From Cellvibrio sp. KY-GH-1 (GTDB lineage Bacteria > Pseudomonadota > Gammaproteobacteria > Pseudomonadales > Cellvibrionaceae), in assembly GCF_008806975.1 (NCBI RefSeq), contig NZ_CP031728.1:3741501-3805500 (forward strand): a DNA stretch of 64,000 nt, read 5' to 3'. How positions within the stretch are numbered: the first letter of the stretch is position 1; every line of letters begins with the position of its first letter. Shown here in pieces: positions 18,166 through 26,685 of this stretch. The translations under genes and the position numbers were made by a program. Below the pieces are notes generated by a model. It was not told the DNA's origin, did no database searches, and saw only the letters and a list, made by a program, of their open reading frames with translations.

Positions 18166-20973
18166 TTAATGAGCTTGGTCCCAATTATTCCCTACGCCAG
18201 CTTCCACCAATAACGGAACCTTGAGATTGGCGGCAGCCGACATACGCTCGATTAACCCGGAGCGCACCTCATCCAATTGTCCCTCAGCGACCTCGAGGAC
18301 TAATTCGTCGTGTACCTGCATAATAATTTTTGCATCGAGTTTGGTTTCATCTAACCAGGCCTGCACTTTAATCATCGCCGATTTAATAATATCGGCGGCG
18401 GTACCTTGCATAGGGGCGTTAATGGCCGTGCGCTCGGCCGCCATCTGCAGGTTTTTATTCTTGGCGTTAATATCCGGCAAATACAAACGACGACCAAAAA
18501 TAGTTTCCACATAGCCCTGCTCATGGGCAAGTGCACGGATATTATTCATGTAACGCTGTACGCCCGGATAGCGCTCAAAATAACGATCGATATATTGCTG
18601 CGCTTCATTGCGCCCCACGTGCAATTGTTTCGCAAGACCAAAAGCCGACATGCCGTAAATCAATCCGAAGTTAATCGCCTTAGCACTGCGGCGCATTTCA
18701 TGTGTCACAGCGTCAAGTCCCACACCAAAAACTTCTGCCGCTGTTGCACGGTGCACATCCAGGCCTTTTTCAAATGCACTTAACAAACCCGCGTCATCGG
18801 ACAAATGCGCCATAATGCGTAACTCGATTTGCGAATAATCAGCAGCAACCAATTTATAACCGGCGGGAGCAATAAATGCCTGGCGAATACGGCGCCCTTC
18901 TTCAGTTTTAATCGGAATATTTTGCAAGTTGGGATCTTGCGAAGACAAGCGCCCGGTCGCCGCTACCGCCTGATGGTAGCTGGTATGGATGCGACCTGTA
19001 CGCTTGTTGATTTCGAGCGGCAATTTATCGGTGTAAGTCGATTTTAATTTCGCCAGACCGCGATATTCCATCAGTACTTTAGGCAACGGATAATCCAAAG
19101 CCAGCTCTTGCAAAACCTCTTCCGCAGTCGATGGAGTGCCAGTCGGCGTTTTTTTAATAATGGGTAATTTTTGTTGCTCAAATAAAATCACGCCCAACTG
19201 TTTGGGCGAACTCAAATTGAATTCCTGCCCTGCAATCTCATAAGCCTTGCGCTCTAACTGGGTTAAACGCACGCCCAGCTCTACACTGTGTTGGCCCAAT
19301 AATTTTGCATCTACCAGGGCACCGTTGCGCTCAATGTGCGACAGCACTGGCAACAATGGCATTTCAATAGTCTGAAATACTGATTTCAGACTGGCTACTT
19401 TTTCCAGCTGCGGCCAGAAATATTGGTGCAGTCGCAAAGTGATGTCGGCATCTTCAGCTGCATAGTGACCTGCATCCTCTATTTTTAATTGATTAAAACT
19501 GAGCTGTTTGACGCCCTTGCCGGCAATTTCTTCAAAGGTAACGGTTTTGTAGCCGAGATAATTTTGTGCAAGGTCATCCATATTGTGACGACTACCAATG
19601 GAATTCCACACATAAGACTCGAGCATGGTATCGAATTCTATGCCGCGCAATTCAATGCCGCAATTCAACAAAACGCTGCGATCATATTTTAAGTTTTGAC
19701 CAATTTTTATTTTTTTATCATCTTCCAAAATCGGTTTTAATTGTTCAAGCACCCACTCCAGCGGCAACTGATCCGGTGCCCCCATGTAGTCGTGCCCACA
19801 GGGAATATAAGCAGCAACACCCGCTTCAATCGCGAAACTCAAACCGACAATTTTTGCATCCATAATCTCCAACGCCGTGGTTTCCGTATCGAACGAGAAC
19901 ACGCTGGCTTGTTGTAAACGCGCCAACCAATCGGAAAATATATTTTCTTCAGTAATTATGTCGTAATGTTTTTCCACGGCGATAACTGGCGGTGCTATAT
20001 TTTCTTCAACTGCTATTGACTCGGTTGATGTAGTTACTCCCTCAGCAGCAACACTCGAAACATTACCTGCTGTTTTACTTAACTCAGTGACCCAGCTTTT
20101 AAATTCAAGATCTTCAAATAATTCTTGCAAACGTAAATTGTCCGCCGGCTGGCAAATAATTTCAGCGGGACCAAAGGGTAATTCCACATCGGTTTTAATG
20201 GTCGCTAACCGATATGATAAATACGCCATTTCGCGATGTTCGATTAATTTTTCCGGCATAGTTTTCGCGCCGCGAAATGAAAGCGTGCGAATTTTTTCCA
20301 GATCTGCATAGATTGCGTCTAGCCCACCGGCGCCTTGAATCAATCCTTGTGCTGTTTTTTCTCCCACACCAGGAACGCCGGGAATGTTATCGACTTTGTC
20401 ACCCATAAGAGCGAGATAATCAATCATCAATTCCGGGCCAAACCCGTATTTTGCATTTACACCAGGAATATCCAGCACTGTGTCCGTCATCGTATTTACC
20501 AAGGTCACATGCTCATTCACCAGCTGCGCCATATCCTTGTCACCAGTGGAAATAATCACCGGCATTTGCTGCTCGGTTGCCTGACGGGCGAGCGTACCAA
20601 TCACATCGTCGGCTTCCACGCCTTCAATCACAAATAACGGCAGCCCCATGGCTTGTACTATGTCGTGGATGGGTTGTACCTGCGGACGTAAATCATCCGG
20701 CATTGGCGGGCGATTGGCCTTGTATTCCGCATACATTTCATCGCGAAAGGTCTTACCCTTTGCATCAAAGACTACGGCTATCTGGCTGGCGGGGTAATCC
20801 TTGCGCAGGCGACGCATCATATTCACCACCCCTTTGACCGCCCCCGTGGGCTGGCCTTTGGAATTGGTTAGCGGCGGCAGAGCATGGTAAGCGCGATACA
20901 GATAGGAAGAACCATCAACCAGCACTAAGGGTGCTGCATTTTGCTGTTGGATCAAAGGATGCGACTGGGTCAT
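18166..20973 (-). CDS. polA: DNA polymerase I
   Basis: The 935-residue enzyme fills gaps and removes RNA primers during replication and repair. Order of domains: 5'-3' exonuclease (residues 1-300, with FDAKGKTFRDE and GDKDMAQLV), a 3'-5' proofreading domain (FSFDTETTALE has the DxE metal site), then the polymerase with ADYSQIELRIMAH, the O helix RRSAKAINFGLIYGMS and the C-motif VHDELVLEV. Length is normal. A low-complexity valine/glutamate-rich linker lies around residues 305-335. It is not part of an obvious operon, although the solute-binding gene follows 68 bp after its stop. Confidence 0.97.
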   Translation of the reverse strand: MTQSHPLIQQQNAAPLVLVDGSSYLYRAYHALPPLTNSKGQPTGAVKGVVNMMRRLRKDYPASQIAVVFDAKGKTFRDEMYAEYKANRPPMPDDLRPQVQPIHDIVQAMGLPLFVIEGVEADDVIGTLARQATEQQMPVIISTGDKDMAQLVNEHVTLVNTMTDTVLDIPGVNAKYGFGPELMIDYLALMGDKVDNIPGVPGVGEKTAQGLIQGAGGLDAIYADLEKIRTLSFRGAKTMPEKLIEHREMAYLSYRLATIKTDVELPFGPAEIICQPADNLRLQELFEDLEFKSWVTELSKTAGNVSSVAAEGVTTSTESIAVEENIAPPVIAVEKHYDIITEENIFSDWLARLQQASVFSFDTETTALEIMDAKIVGLSFAIEAGVAAYIPCGHDYMGAPDQLPLEWVLEQLKPILEDDKKIKIGQNLKYDRSVLLNCGIELRGIEFDTMLESYVWNSIGSRHNMDDLAQNYLGYKTVTFEEIAGKGVKQLSFNQLKIEDAGHYAAEDADITLRLHQYFWPQLEKVASLKSVFQTIEMPLLPVLSHIERNGALVDAKLLGQHSVELGVRLTQLERKAYEIAGQEFNLSSPKQLGVILFEQQKLPIIKKTPTGTPSTAEEVLQELALDYPLPKVLMEYRGLAKLKSTYTDKLPLEINKRTGRIHTSYHQAVAATGRLSSQDPNLQNIPIKTEEGRRIRQAFIAPAGYKLVAADYSQIELRIMAHLSDDAGLLSAFEKGLDVHRATAAEVFGVGLDAVTHEMRRSAKAINFGLIYGMSAFGLAKQLHVGRNEAQQYIDRYFERYPGVQRYMNNIRALAHEQGYVETIFGRRLYLPDINAKNKNLQMAAERTAINAPMQGTAADIIKSAMIKVQAWLDETKLDAKIIMQVHDELVLEVAEGQLDEVRSGLIERMSAAANLKVPLLVEAGVGNNWDQAH

Positions 20974-21068
20974 AGGAATAGATGTCTTTGCAAGATTTTG
21001 AATGGACGAAAGGATACCACCAATGGCCCCCGCCCCGAGATTTACCCCGCCCCCCAGTCACGCTGCAA

Positions 21069-21269
21069 GTAACACTCATTCTAGCTGGCGCATAAAAAGT
21101 GTTACCAACATAGAAATGTGTTACCACACGCCAAACCTTGAGAAGCATTGAGGTTTTATCGCTAAGTTTCGGTATTTATTCACAAAAATTTGCTTTGTAT
21201 AACTAAAAAGTTTAACCAAGTGCTAGGCAGAATAAAAATATGTGTTACCATGAGTAACATACAGTAACA
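21069..21269. promoter_or_regulatory. Cluster of six TGTTAC/GTAACA half-sites between polA and a small gene
   Basis: The 406-bp gap between polA and the 84-residue gene holds six copies of TGTTAC or its complement: 21069-21074, 21100-21105, 21119-21124, 21243-21248, 21254-21259 and 21264-21269. Two copies of GTGTTACCA form a direct repeat with 19-bp period (21099 and 21118). A third joins GTAACA in an inverted repeat, TGTTAC-N5-GTAACA (21243-21259). A possible rightward promoter (TTTAAC at 21211, TAAAAA at 21233) would start inside that inverted repeat. This looks like an operator set for an unidentified regulator. Confidence 0.5.
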
Positions 21270-21379
21270 AAACAAACTCAATGTGAAGTTACTGGTGAAC
21301 CTAAACCCTTTAGCAACAAACAGAAAGGTTGCTCACAAGGCAACTGGATTTGTAAACCATCGAATGGAGGAACCCCACG

Positions 21380-21634
21380 ATGAAAAAGACTGCACTCTTA
21401 CTAGTTACTTTACTGGCTGCAACTGGCGTATATGCCGATGAAGCTAACGATCACGCTCTGGCCCTGGCTGCTGCCGATCTCGGTGTTAAGACTGCTTGGG
21501 TAGAAACTCAGGAAGACGCGGAAGCGCGTATTGCTGAAGAACTGGATCAAAAGACTGATGTTCTGACCGAGAAGGCCAGCGCCAAGCTCGACGAACAACT
21601 GGAAGCCAAACTGGCCCAAACTTTTGAGCGTTAA
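21380..21634 (+). CDS. Small secreted protein of unknown function, 84 residues
   Basis: Not a family I recognise. The product has a signal peptide (cleavage near GVYAD, about residue 19), leaving about 65 mostly helical, acidic, alanine- and glutamate-rich residues without cysteine. A strong ribosome site (GGAGG) precedes the ATG. A set of TGTTAC repeats lies upstream, and a hairpin (21643-21663) plus an intrinsic terminator follow, so it is a self-contained single-gene unit. The protein might be a soluble periplasmic helix bundle or chaperone-like factor, but that is a guess. Confidence 0.75.
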   Translation: MKKTALLLVTLLAATGVYADEANDHALALAAADLGVKTAWVETQEDAEARIAEELDQKTDVLTEKASAKLDEQLEAKLAQTFER

Positions 21635-21726
21635 GTGATAGCTGCGCCAGTTAGTCTCTGGCGCGGTGAGCTTCTTTAAGCTGCTGTTTTGATTGGACTA
21701 TCTCCCTTATTTTCTCCTCGTGTATT

Positions 21727-21781
21727 AGCCCTGCTGACGACCATATAGCATTCTGTTATATCGCGGCGGGGCTCTTTTTTT
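21727..21781 (+). terminator. Intrinsic terminator after the 84-residue gene
   Basis: An imperfect long hairpin closed by AGCCC/GGGCT (21727-21731 and 21769-21773) is followed by seven T residues. The remaining bases of the 349-bp gap to the next gene (21635-21983) show nothing else beyond a GCGCCAG/CTGGCGC hairpin at 21643-21663. Confidence 0.75.
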
Positions 21782-21983
21782 GTGCGTTTCACAAATTTGT
21801 AATTTGCTGTTCAGGTGGCGCGGAAGTCCCTCGCACTGATTATTTTCTAACCTAGACTCGATTTGAAGGCAGGATTTCTCACAGTTTTTAGTGATGCAAC
21901 TCCTGACCTGGAGAGTGAGCGCCTTGTTGCTTTAATCCTGGGTTGTTGGTGTTGACCCTGTTTTTCACAAACTGGAGGCTGTC

Positions 21984-22265
21984 ATGGACACCTTGATCTT
22001 TTCCCAAACGGCGATTTTCCGTATGCAACAACTGGCGAGCTGTGTCTATCACAAAACCGGGGTTCGCCATCGCATGGCCACCCAAGAAGGCATGTTGTCG
22101 CTTTTAAAAGAATCGGGAGCATCGAGTGATAGGGACATACGTCAGTATTACGATGCCTTTGTGATAGAGCTGAATAAACGGCAACTGGATATGTTGGAGG
22201 CGCGCAATGTGAAGATGCGCCAGCCGTTTACCAGCTTAATGGGCAACATCCGTAAGGCAGGTTAA
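21984..22265 (+). CDS. Hypothetical protein, 93 residues
   Basis: I do not recognise this protein. It is basic, mostly helical, without signal peptide or membrane helix, and has one cysteine near residue 20. TGGAGG precedes the ATG at good spacing, which supports translation. Its last 30 bases overlap the end of znuA on the other strand, so the two transcripts are convergent. It is not obviously part of the zinc system. Confidence 0.6.
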   Translation: MDTLIFSQTAIFRMQQLASCVYHKTGVRHRMATQEGMLSLLKESGASSDRDIRQYYDAFVIELNKRQLDMLEARNVKMRQPFTSLMGNIRKAG

Positions 22266-23132
22266 AAAACTGTTGCCCAGATTTTCGAGTAGTTCTTTGT
22301 AGCTGGATACCTGTTGCCCGCCAATAGGATCCAGCATTCCCAGCCTTAATCCCAGCGACTGCACTATAGCTTTCATGGAATCCGTTTGATAATAGGGTTC
22401 CACAAACAGGCATTTCCCTTCCTTTTTCAGTACATCCTGCAGCTCTTTCAAGTGTTTTGCGCCCGGACGGCGCTCAGGCGTGTAGGTGACATAACCCACC
22501 TGATGCAACTCATAACGGCCTACAAAATGACTGTAACCTTCATGATAAACCGCGAAACCACGTGTTTTGACCGGCGCCAACTGAAGACTGAGTTGCTGGT
22601 CTAACTGCTCGATAGATGCGATAAAACGCGCGGCATTGGCCTGATAACTCTGTGCCGACGAAGGATCAAGCTGCGTTAGCTTTTGCACTAACACCTGCGC
22701 AATGACACCGGCATTACGCGGATCCAACCAGAGATGGGGATCGCCGCCAACATGTTGATGGTGCGCGTGGTTATGGCCATCACTGACTGGACTTTCAGGC
22801 CAGTGAAGGTTGGGCAGGGTATAGCTGGGCAGCTGTTTGTCCGCTGGAATATTCGCCAGCGCGCGCGCTAGAAAACTTTCCAGCTCCGGGCCAACCCAGA
22901 TAATCAAATCCGCGTCGCGCAAGCGGCGATGATCGGACATTTTTAAGGGATAATCGTGAGGTGATGCGGCAATAGGCAGCAAGGTATCCACGACCGCCCG
23001 ATCACCTGCCACCTCTTGCGCAATCAACGCCAGAGGTTTGATGCTGGCCAGCAGCTGCGGCTTTGCATGCACCATAGGCGCCAGAACCTGCCCGAGCACA
23101 ATGATCAAACCAATAACACCTGCACGAATCAT
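22236..23132 (-). CDS. znuA: Zinc ABC transporter substrate-binding protein ZnuA
   Basis: A 298-residue periplasmic zinc-binding protein of the cluster 9 family. It has a signal peptide, then SIKPLALIAQEVAGD, a His-rich loop (DGHNHAHHQHVGGDPH, about residues 115-130) and zinc ligands in DPHLWLDPRN and VYHEGYSHF. ATG at 23132 starts the signal peptide; the longer frame adds seven unlikely residues. It is divergent from zur-znuC-znuB across a 110-bp gap that contains a Zur-like site, so it should be derepressed when zinc is scarce. Confidence 0.93.
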   Translation of the reverse strand: MIRAGVIGLIIVLGQVLAPMVHAKPQLLASIKPLALIAQEVAGDRAVVDTLLPIAASPHDYPLKMSDHRRLRDADLIIWVGPELESFLARALANIPADKQLPSYTLPNLHWPESPVSDGHNHAHHQHVGGDPHLWLDPRNAGVIAQVLVQKLTQLDPSSAQSYQANAARFIASIEQLDQQLSLQLAPVKTRGFAVYHEGYSHFVGRYELHQVGYVTYTPERRPGAKHLKELQDVLKKEGKCLFVEPYYQTDSMKAIVQSLGLRLGMLDPIGGQQVSSYKELLENLGNSFLTCLTDVAH

Positions 23133-23180
23133 AATTATGTCCACTGACAACAATAACGGCAGCGCGGAAAAGCATGCCTG

Positions 23181-23207
23181 GAAATAGGTTATAGCGTAAC
23201 ATATCTG
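23181..23207. promoter_or_regulatory. Candidate Zur operator between znuA and zur
   Basis: The sequence ATAGGTTATAGCGTAACATAT (23184-23204, one base beyond the core shown as GTTA-TAGCG-TAAC at 23188-23200) is an imperfect inverted repeat resembling gammaproteobacterial Zur boxes. It lies in the 110-bp gap between the divergent genes and could control both directions. Confidence 0.6.
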
Positions 23208-23242
23208 CTGTTTACTAACCTTTGCGATTGACCGGATGCCTT

Positions 23243-23731
23243 ATGGAACACACCCCCATCGCGTGTAGCCATCACGATCACAACCATTGCATTCAGGATG
23301 CGCTGGAAGCCGCACGCGATTTATGCCTCAGCCGTGGTGTACGCTTGACTGATTTGCGCTTGCAGGTTTTGGAGTTGATCTGGCAAAACCACAAACCGCT
23401 GGGTGCCTATACGTTAATGGAAATGCTTGCAAAGGCCAGCACCCGCCGGGTGGCCCCGCCCACCGTGTATCGCGCGCTGGACTTTTTGCTGGAACAGGGG
23501 CTGATCCATCGCATCAATGTGCTTAACGCCTTTATTGGCTGCCCGTCGCCCGGTACCCGGCATCAAAGCTATTTCCTGATTTGTCGTGCCTGCAACATCG
23601 CGATTGAACTGGATGAGCCAACCCTAGGCCAGCAGATACTCGCCGTTGCGGGCGAAGCAGGCTTTCGCGTGGAAACCCAAGCGCTTGAGGTCTCTGGCCT
23701 GTGCGCCAATTGCGCGGGAGCCAATGTATGA
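23243..23731 (+). CDS. zur: Zinc uptake regulator Zur (Fur family)
   Basis: A Fur-family repressor of about 162 residues. Its winged-helix domain includes [13 protein letters not shown] and [20 protein letters not shown]; metal-site residues include CRAC in the dimer domain and a C-terminal CANC pair. The N-terminus is histidine- and cysteine-rich (SHHDHNHC). ATG at 23243 is preferred over the upstream TTG. Its stop overlaps the znuC start (ATGA), and location beside the znu genes distinguishes it from Fur. It should repress znu genes when zinc-loaded. Confidence 0.93.
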   Translation: MEHTPIACSHHDHNHCIQDALEAARDLCLSRGVRLTDLRLQVLELIWQNHKPLGAYTLMEMLAKASTRRVAPPTVYRALDFLLEQGLIHRINVLNAFIGCPSPGTRHQSYFLICRACNIAIELDEPTLGQQILAVAGEAGFRVETQALEVSGLCANCAGANV

Positions 23732-24561
23732 GCGAGGCGCTGATACGCGCCCGTGGGTTGGGCGTTACACGCAACGGACGCGAGATATTGCAAAAGGCAG
23801 ACCTGACCCTGGACGCGGGAAAAATTGTGACCCTGATTGGCCCCAACGGCGCCGGTAAAACAACCCTGGTGCGCGCAGTTCTGGGGCTGATCAAAATAGA
23901 CGAGGGCAGTATTGAGAAAGCGCCGGGCTTGCGCATCGGTTATATGCCGCAAAAACTTCACATCGATGCCAGCTTGCCACTCACCGTAGCCCGATTTCTG
24001 GCCTTGGGCGGCAAACCGCGTGCAGCACTGGATGAAATACTGCAACTCACCGGCATAACTGGGCAGATTAACCAGCCCATGCAATCCCTGTCTGGCGGTG
24101 AAACCCAGCGCGTCCTGCTCGCTCGCGCATTGCTGCGCGACCCCCAATTACTGGTTCTGGACGAACCGGTACAGGGTGTGGATGTGACCGGCCAGTCGGC
24201 GCTCTATGCGTTAATCAATGAAATTCGCAACCGCCGCCAGTGCGGGGTATTACTCGTGTCCCACGACCTGCATCTGGTGATGGCGACTACCGATACCGTG
24301 ATCTGCCTCAACCAACACGTCTGCTGTCATGGCCATCCGGAACAGGTCACCAACGACCCCGCCTACCTCGCCCTGTTTGGCGAGATCACCGGCAACACCA
24401 ACGCCCCGCAAGTGGCAATTTACACTCACCATCACGATCACCAACACGACGCCCACGGCAATGTGATCCACAGCGGCAAGAGCAAACTCCATCGCCATGG
24501 CCCCGGGTGCAATGCAGATCACAGCCAGGGCGCCAGTTGCGAGCATCATCACCATGATTGA
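23728..24561 (+). CDS. znuC: Zinc ABC transporter ATP-binding protein ZnuC
   Basis: The 277-residue ATPase energises zinc import. Walker A is [10 protein letters not shown], the signature LSGGETQRV and Walker [16 protein letters not shown] at 23728 overlaps the zur stop by four bases. The C-terminal tail of about 50 residues is very rich in histidine ([15 protein letters not shown]), probably a cytosolic zinc-binding extension. Its 3' end overlaps the start of znuB by eight bases, so zur, znuC and znuB are translationally coupled. Confidence 0.95.
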   Translation: MSEALIRARGLGVTRNGREILQKADLTLDAGKIVTLIGPNGAGKTTLVRAVLGLIKIDEGSIEKAPGLRIGYMPQKLHIDASLPLTVARFLALGGKPRAALDEILQLTGITGQINQPMQSLSGGETQRVLLARALLRDPQLLVLDEPVQGVDVTGQSALYALINEIRNRRQCGVLLVSHDLHLVMATTDTVICLNQHVCCHGHPEQVTNDPAYLALFGEITGNTNAPQVAIYTHHHDHQHDAHGNVIHSGKSKLHRHGPGCNADHSQGASCEHHHHD

Positions 24562-25339
24562 TTTCCTGCTTCTTGCTCTGCTTGCTGGCATCGCGGTTGC
24601 GCTGGTCGCCGGCCCGCTAGGTGCCTTCGCCGTCTGGCGTCGCATGGCCTACTTTGGCGATACCCTGGCCCATTCTGCGCTCTTAGGAGTAACCTTTGGC
24701 TTGCTACTGGATATCAACCTCAATTTGGCAATTGCGTTGGGGTGCCTGCTGTTGGCGCTCATTTTGGTGGGACTGCAACACAACCGCTTCCTCGCCACCG
24801 ATACCCTGCTGGGTATTTTGTCCCACTCCACGCTCGCCCTGGGGTTGGTGTGTGTGAGCGTATTTAGCGAGAACCGCATCGATCTACTGGCCTATTTGTT
24901 TGGCGATATTTTGGCTGTCAGCAGCAGCGATGTGATTGGCATTTGGGCAATCAGCCTCGGTGTGCTGGGCGCACTCATCTGGCTCTGGCGACCGCTGCTC
25001 GCGATTACCGTCCATGAAGAGCTGGCACAGGTTGAAGGTGTACCGGTGGTGCGCGTACGCACTGCGCTGATGTTGCTGATGGCACTCGTGATTGCCATTG
25101 CCATGAAAGTCGTCGGTGTGCTGTTGATCACCGCGCTCTTGATTATCCCCGCTGCCGCCAGCCGCCGGCTCACGCGCACGCCCGAGCAGATGGCGATCAT
25201 TGCCAGCCTTTTAGGTGCCCTGGCGGTGATCGCCGGGCTTAGCGCTTCTTACTGGTGGGACAGCCCAGCCGGGCCGGCCATAGTCCTGTCAGCAACTGGT
25301 ATGTTTTGCCTGACATTGTTCAAAAAACAGCCAGGCTAA
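24554..25339 (+). CDS. znuB: Zinc ABC transporter permease ZnuB
   Basis: A membrane permease of 261 residues with about eight helices, ending the zur-znuC-znuB operon. Conserved features include [26 protein letters not shown] near the N-terminus (split here as [12 protein letters not shown] and [14 protein letters not shown]) and [15 protein letters not shown] in the second half, both typical of the ABC-3 family. ATG at 24554 lies inside the znuC tail; the 19 extra codons of the longer frame only read that tail in another phase. It pairs with ZnuC and the divergent ZnuA. Confidence 0.94.
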   Translation: MIDFLLLALLAGIAVALVAGPLGAFAVWRRMAYFGDTLAHSALLGVTFGLLLDINLNLAIALGCLLLALILVGLQHNRFLATDTLLGILSHSTLALGLVCVSVFSENRIDLLAYLFGDILAVSSSDVIGIWAISLGVLGALIWLWRPLLAITVHEELAQVEGVPVVRVRTALMLLMALVIAIAMKVVGVLLITALLIIPAAASRRLTRTPEQMAIIASLLGALAVIAGLSASYWWDSPAGPAIVLSATGMFCLTLFKKQPG

Positions 25340-25479
25340 AAAGTGTGTAAGCTAAAGCGCACAAGATTCAGTGCAAAATGCGACTATTATCACATTTGGA
25401 ATTCGGTGATACTGCCCAACATGCCGCACTGACACCATCAACCCGATTGGCGGCGAAATCAGCAAGGATAGGTCACCCC

Positions 25480-25725
25480 ATGACAATACTTAATATAGGT
25501 ACCGAGGCGTTTAACAGCACCGAAGTGGCTGAAAAAGTTCAAGCAGACATCAGCTTTCTGCTGTCGCGCATTGCACTACTCAATCAGCAACCCAACCCCA
25601 ATCCGGTGGTATTACAAACCTATCAGGAAATGCTGGAAAGCCGGCAGGCCGTGCTGGATTGGCTGACCCAGGATTCCAGCAAAGACCAGCACCTCAATCA
25701 TCAAGCGAGCGGCAATACCCACTAG
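25480..25725 (+). CDS. Hypothetical protein, 81 residues
   Basis: I recognise no family. ATG at 25480 has AAGGATAGGT seven bases upstream; the longer frame from 25378 lacks such a site. The product is cytosolic, acidic and probably helical, with a polar glutamine/asparagine-rich middle and no cysteine. It lies 140 bp after znuB and before an LpxH-like gene, without signs of belonging to either. Confidence 0.6.
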   Translation: MTILNIGTEAFNSTEVAEKVQADISFLLSRIALLNQQPNPNPVVLQTYQEMLESRQAVLDWLTQDSSKDQHLNHQASGNTH

Positions 25726-25786
25726 GGCTGTCATTCAAGATTCATCAAAATGTTGCGTTTTCGTCACAGTTTCACCCCAAAATTGG

Positions 25787-26662
25787 ATGAAACAGCCACG
25801 GAAACGCACTATGAATTCCTCCGTTCACCCACTGGCCGCTCCCCTGCTCGAGGCTGCGCAGGCGCTAGAGCCGCAACCGCGCCCTGCGAGCTACCTGATT
25901 AATGCCCGCACAGTTTGGATCTCCGATATTCACTTGGGCTTCCGCGATTGCAAAGCGGATTACCTGCTCGACTTCCTGAATAAAATCCATTGCAACACTC
26001 TTTATCTCGTCGGTGACATTGTCGATTTGTGGTCGCTCAAACGCCGTTTCTGCTGGCCGAAAAAGCACTATCAGGTGGTGCTGAAGTTCTATGAACTGGC
26101 AGCGCAGGGAGTGCGCGTGGTCTACGTCCCGGGCAACCATGACGACCCCATTCGGCACTTTAGCGGACAGCTATTTGGCCCGATTGAAATTGCTCACGAA
26201 CATGAATATGTCACCGCTGATGGTAAACGCCTGTTAGTGATGCACGGTGATGCGATGGATGTCTATATCAACCACAGTTGGCTGACGCGAGTCATTGGCG
26301 ACCATGGTTACGAACTGCTGCTGTTTATCAATCGCTGGTCAGATCGCCTGCGTAAACTGGTCGGCCGCCCCTATTTTTCGCTGGCGGGTCTGATCAAAAG
26401 CAATATCAAGGGCGCCAAGGCCGCCATTGAAACTTACGAGCGGGAAGCGCTGGCGGAAGCCAAACGACGCGGCTACGACGGCGTAGTCTGCGGTCATATC
26501 CACTATCCGGCGCTGCGTGAAGAGGGAGAGCTGCGCTACGCCAACTGTGGCGACTGGATCGAAAACTGCACTGCACTGGTAGAGGATCATCACGGCGTGA
26601 TGCGTCTGCTCCACCACAGCGATAAAGTCGCCTGGCAAGAGCTGCAGACAGCGAGCGCTTAA
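25787..26662 (+). CDS. Metallophosphoesterase, UDP-2,3-diacylglucosamine diphosphatase-like
   Basis: A calcineurin-like phosphoesterase of 291 residues (or 283 from the ATG at 25811). Metal-binding motifs are in order: SDIHLG, GDIVDLW, GNHDD, MHGDAMD and GHIHYP. The pattern places it with LpxH/YbbF-type enzymes that split UDP-2,3-diacylglucosamine in lipid A synthesis, but this group is longer than classical LpxH and includes members of other function. No other lipid A genes are nearby. A ribosome site is not clear for either start. Confidence 0.75.
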   Translation: MKQPRKRTMNSSVHPLAAPLLEAAQALEPQPRPASYLINARTVWISDIHLGFRDCKADYLLDFLNKIHCNTLYLVGDIVDLWSLKRRFCWPKKHYQVVLKFYELAAQGVRVVYVPGNHDDPIRHFSGQLFGPIEIAHEHEYVTADGKRLLVMHGDAMDVYINHSWLTRVIGDHGYELLLFINRWSDRLRKLVGRPYFSLAGLIKSNIKGAKAAIETYEREALAEAKRRGYDGVVCGHIHYPALREEGELRYANCGDWIENCTALVEDHHGVMRLLHHSDKVAWQELQTASA

Positions 26663-26685
26663 CCGCTCGCCAACCGTCTCACCCG

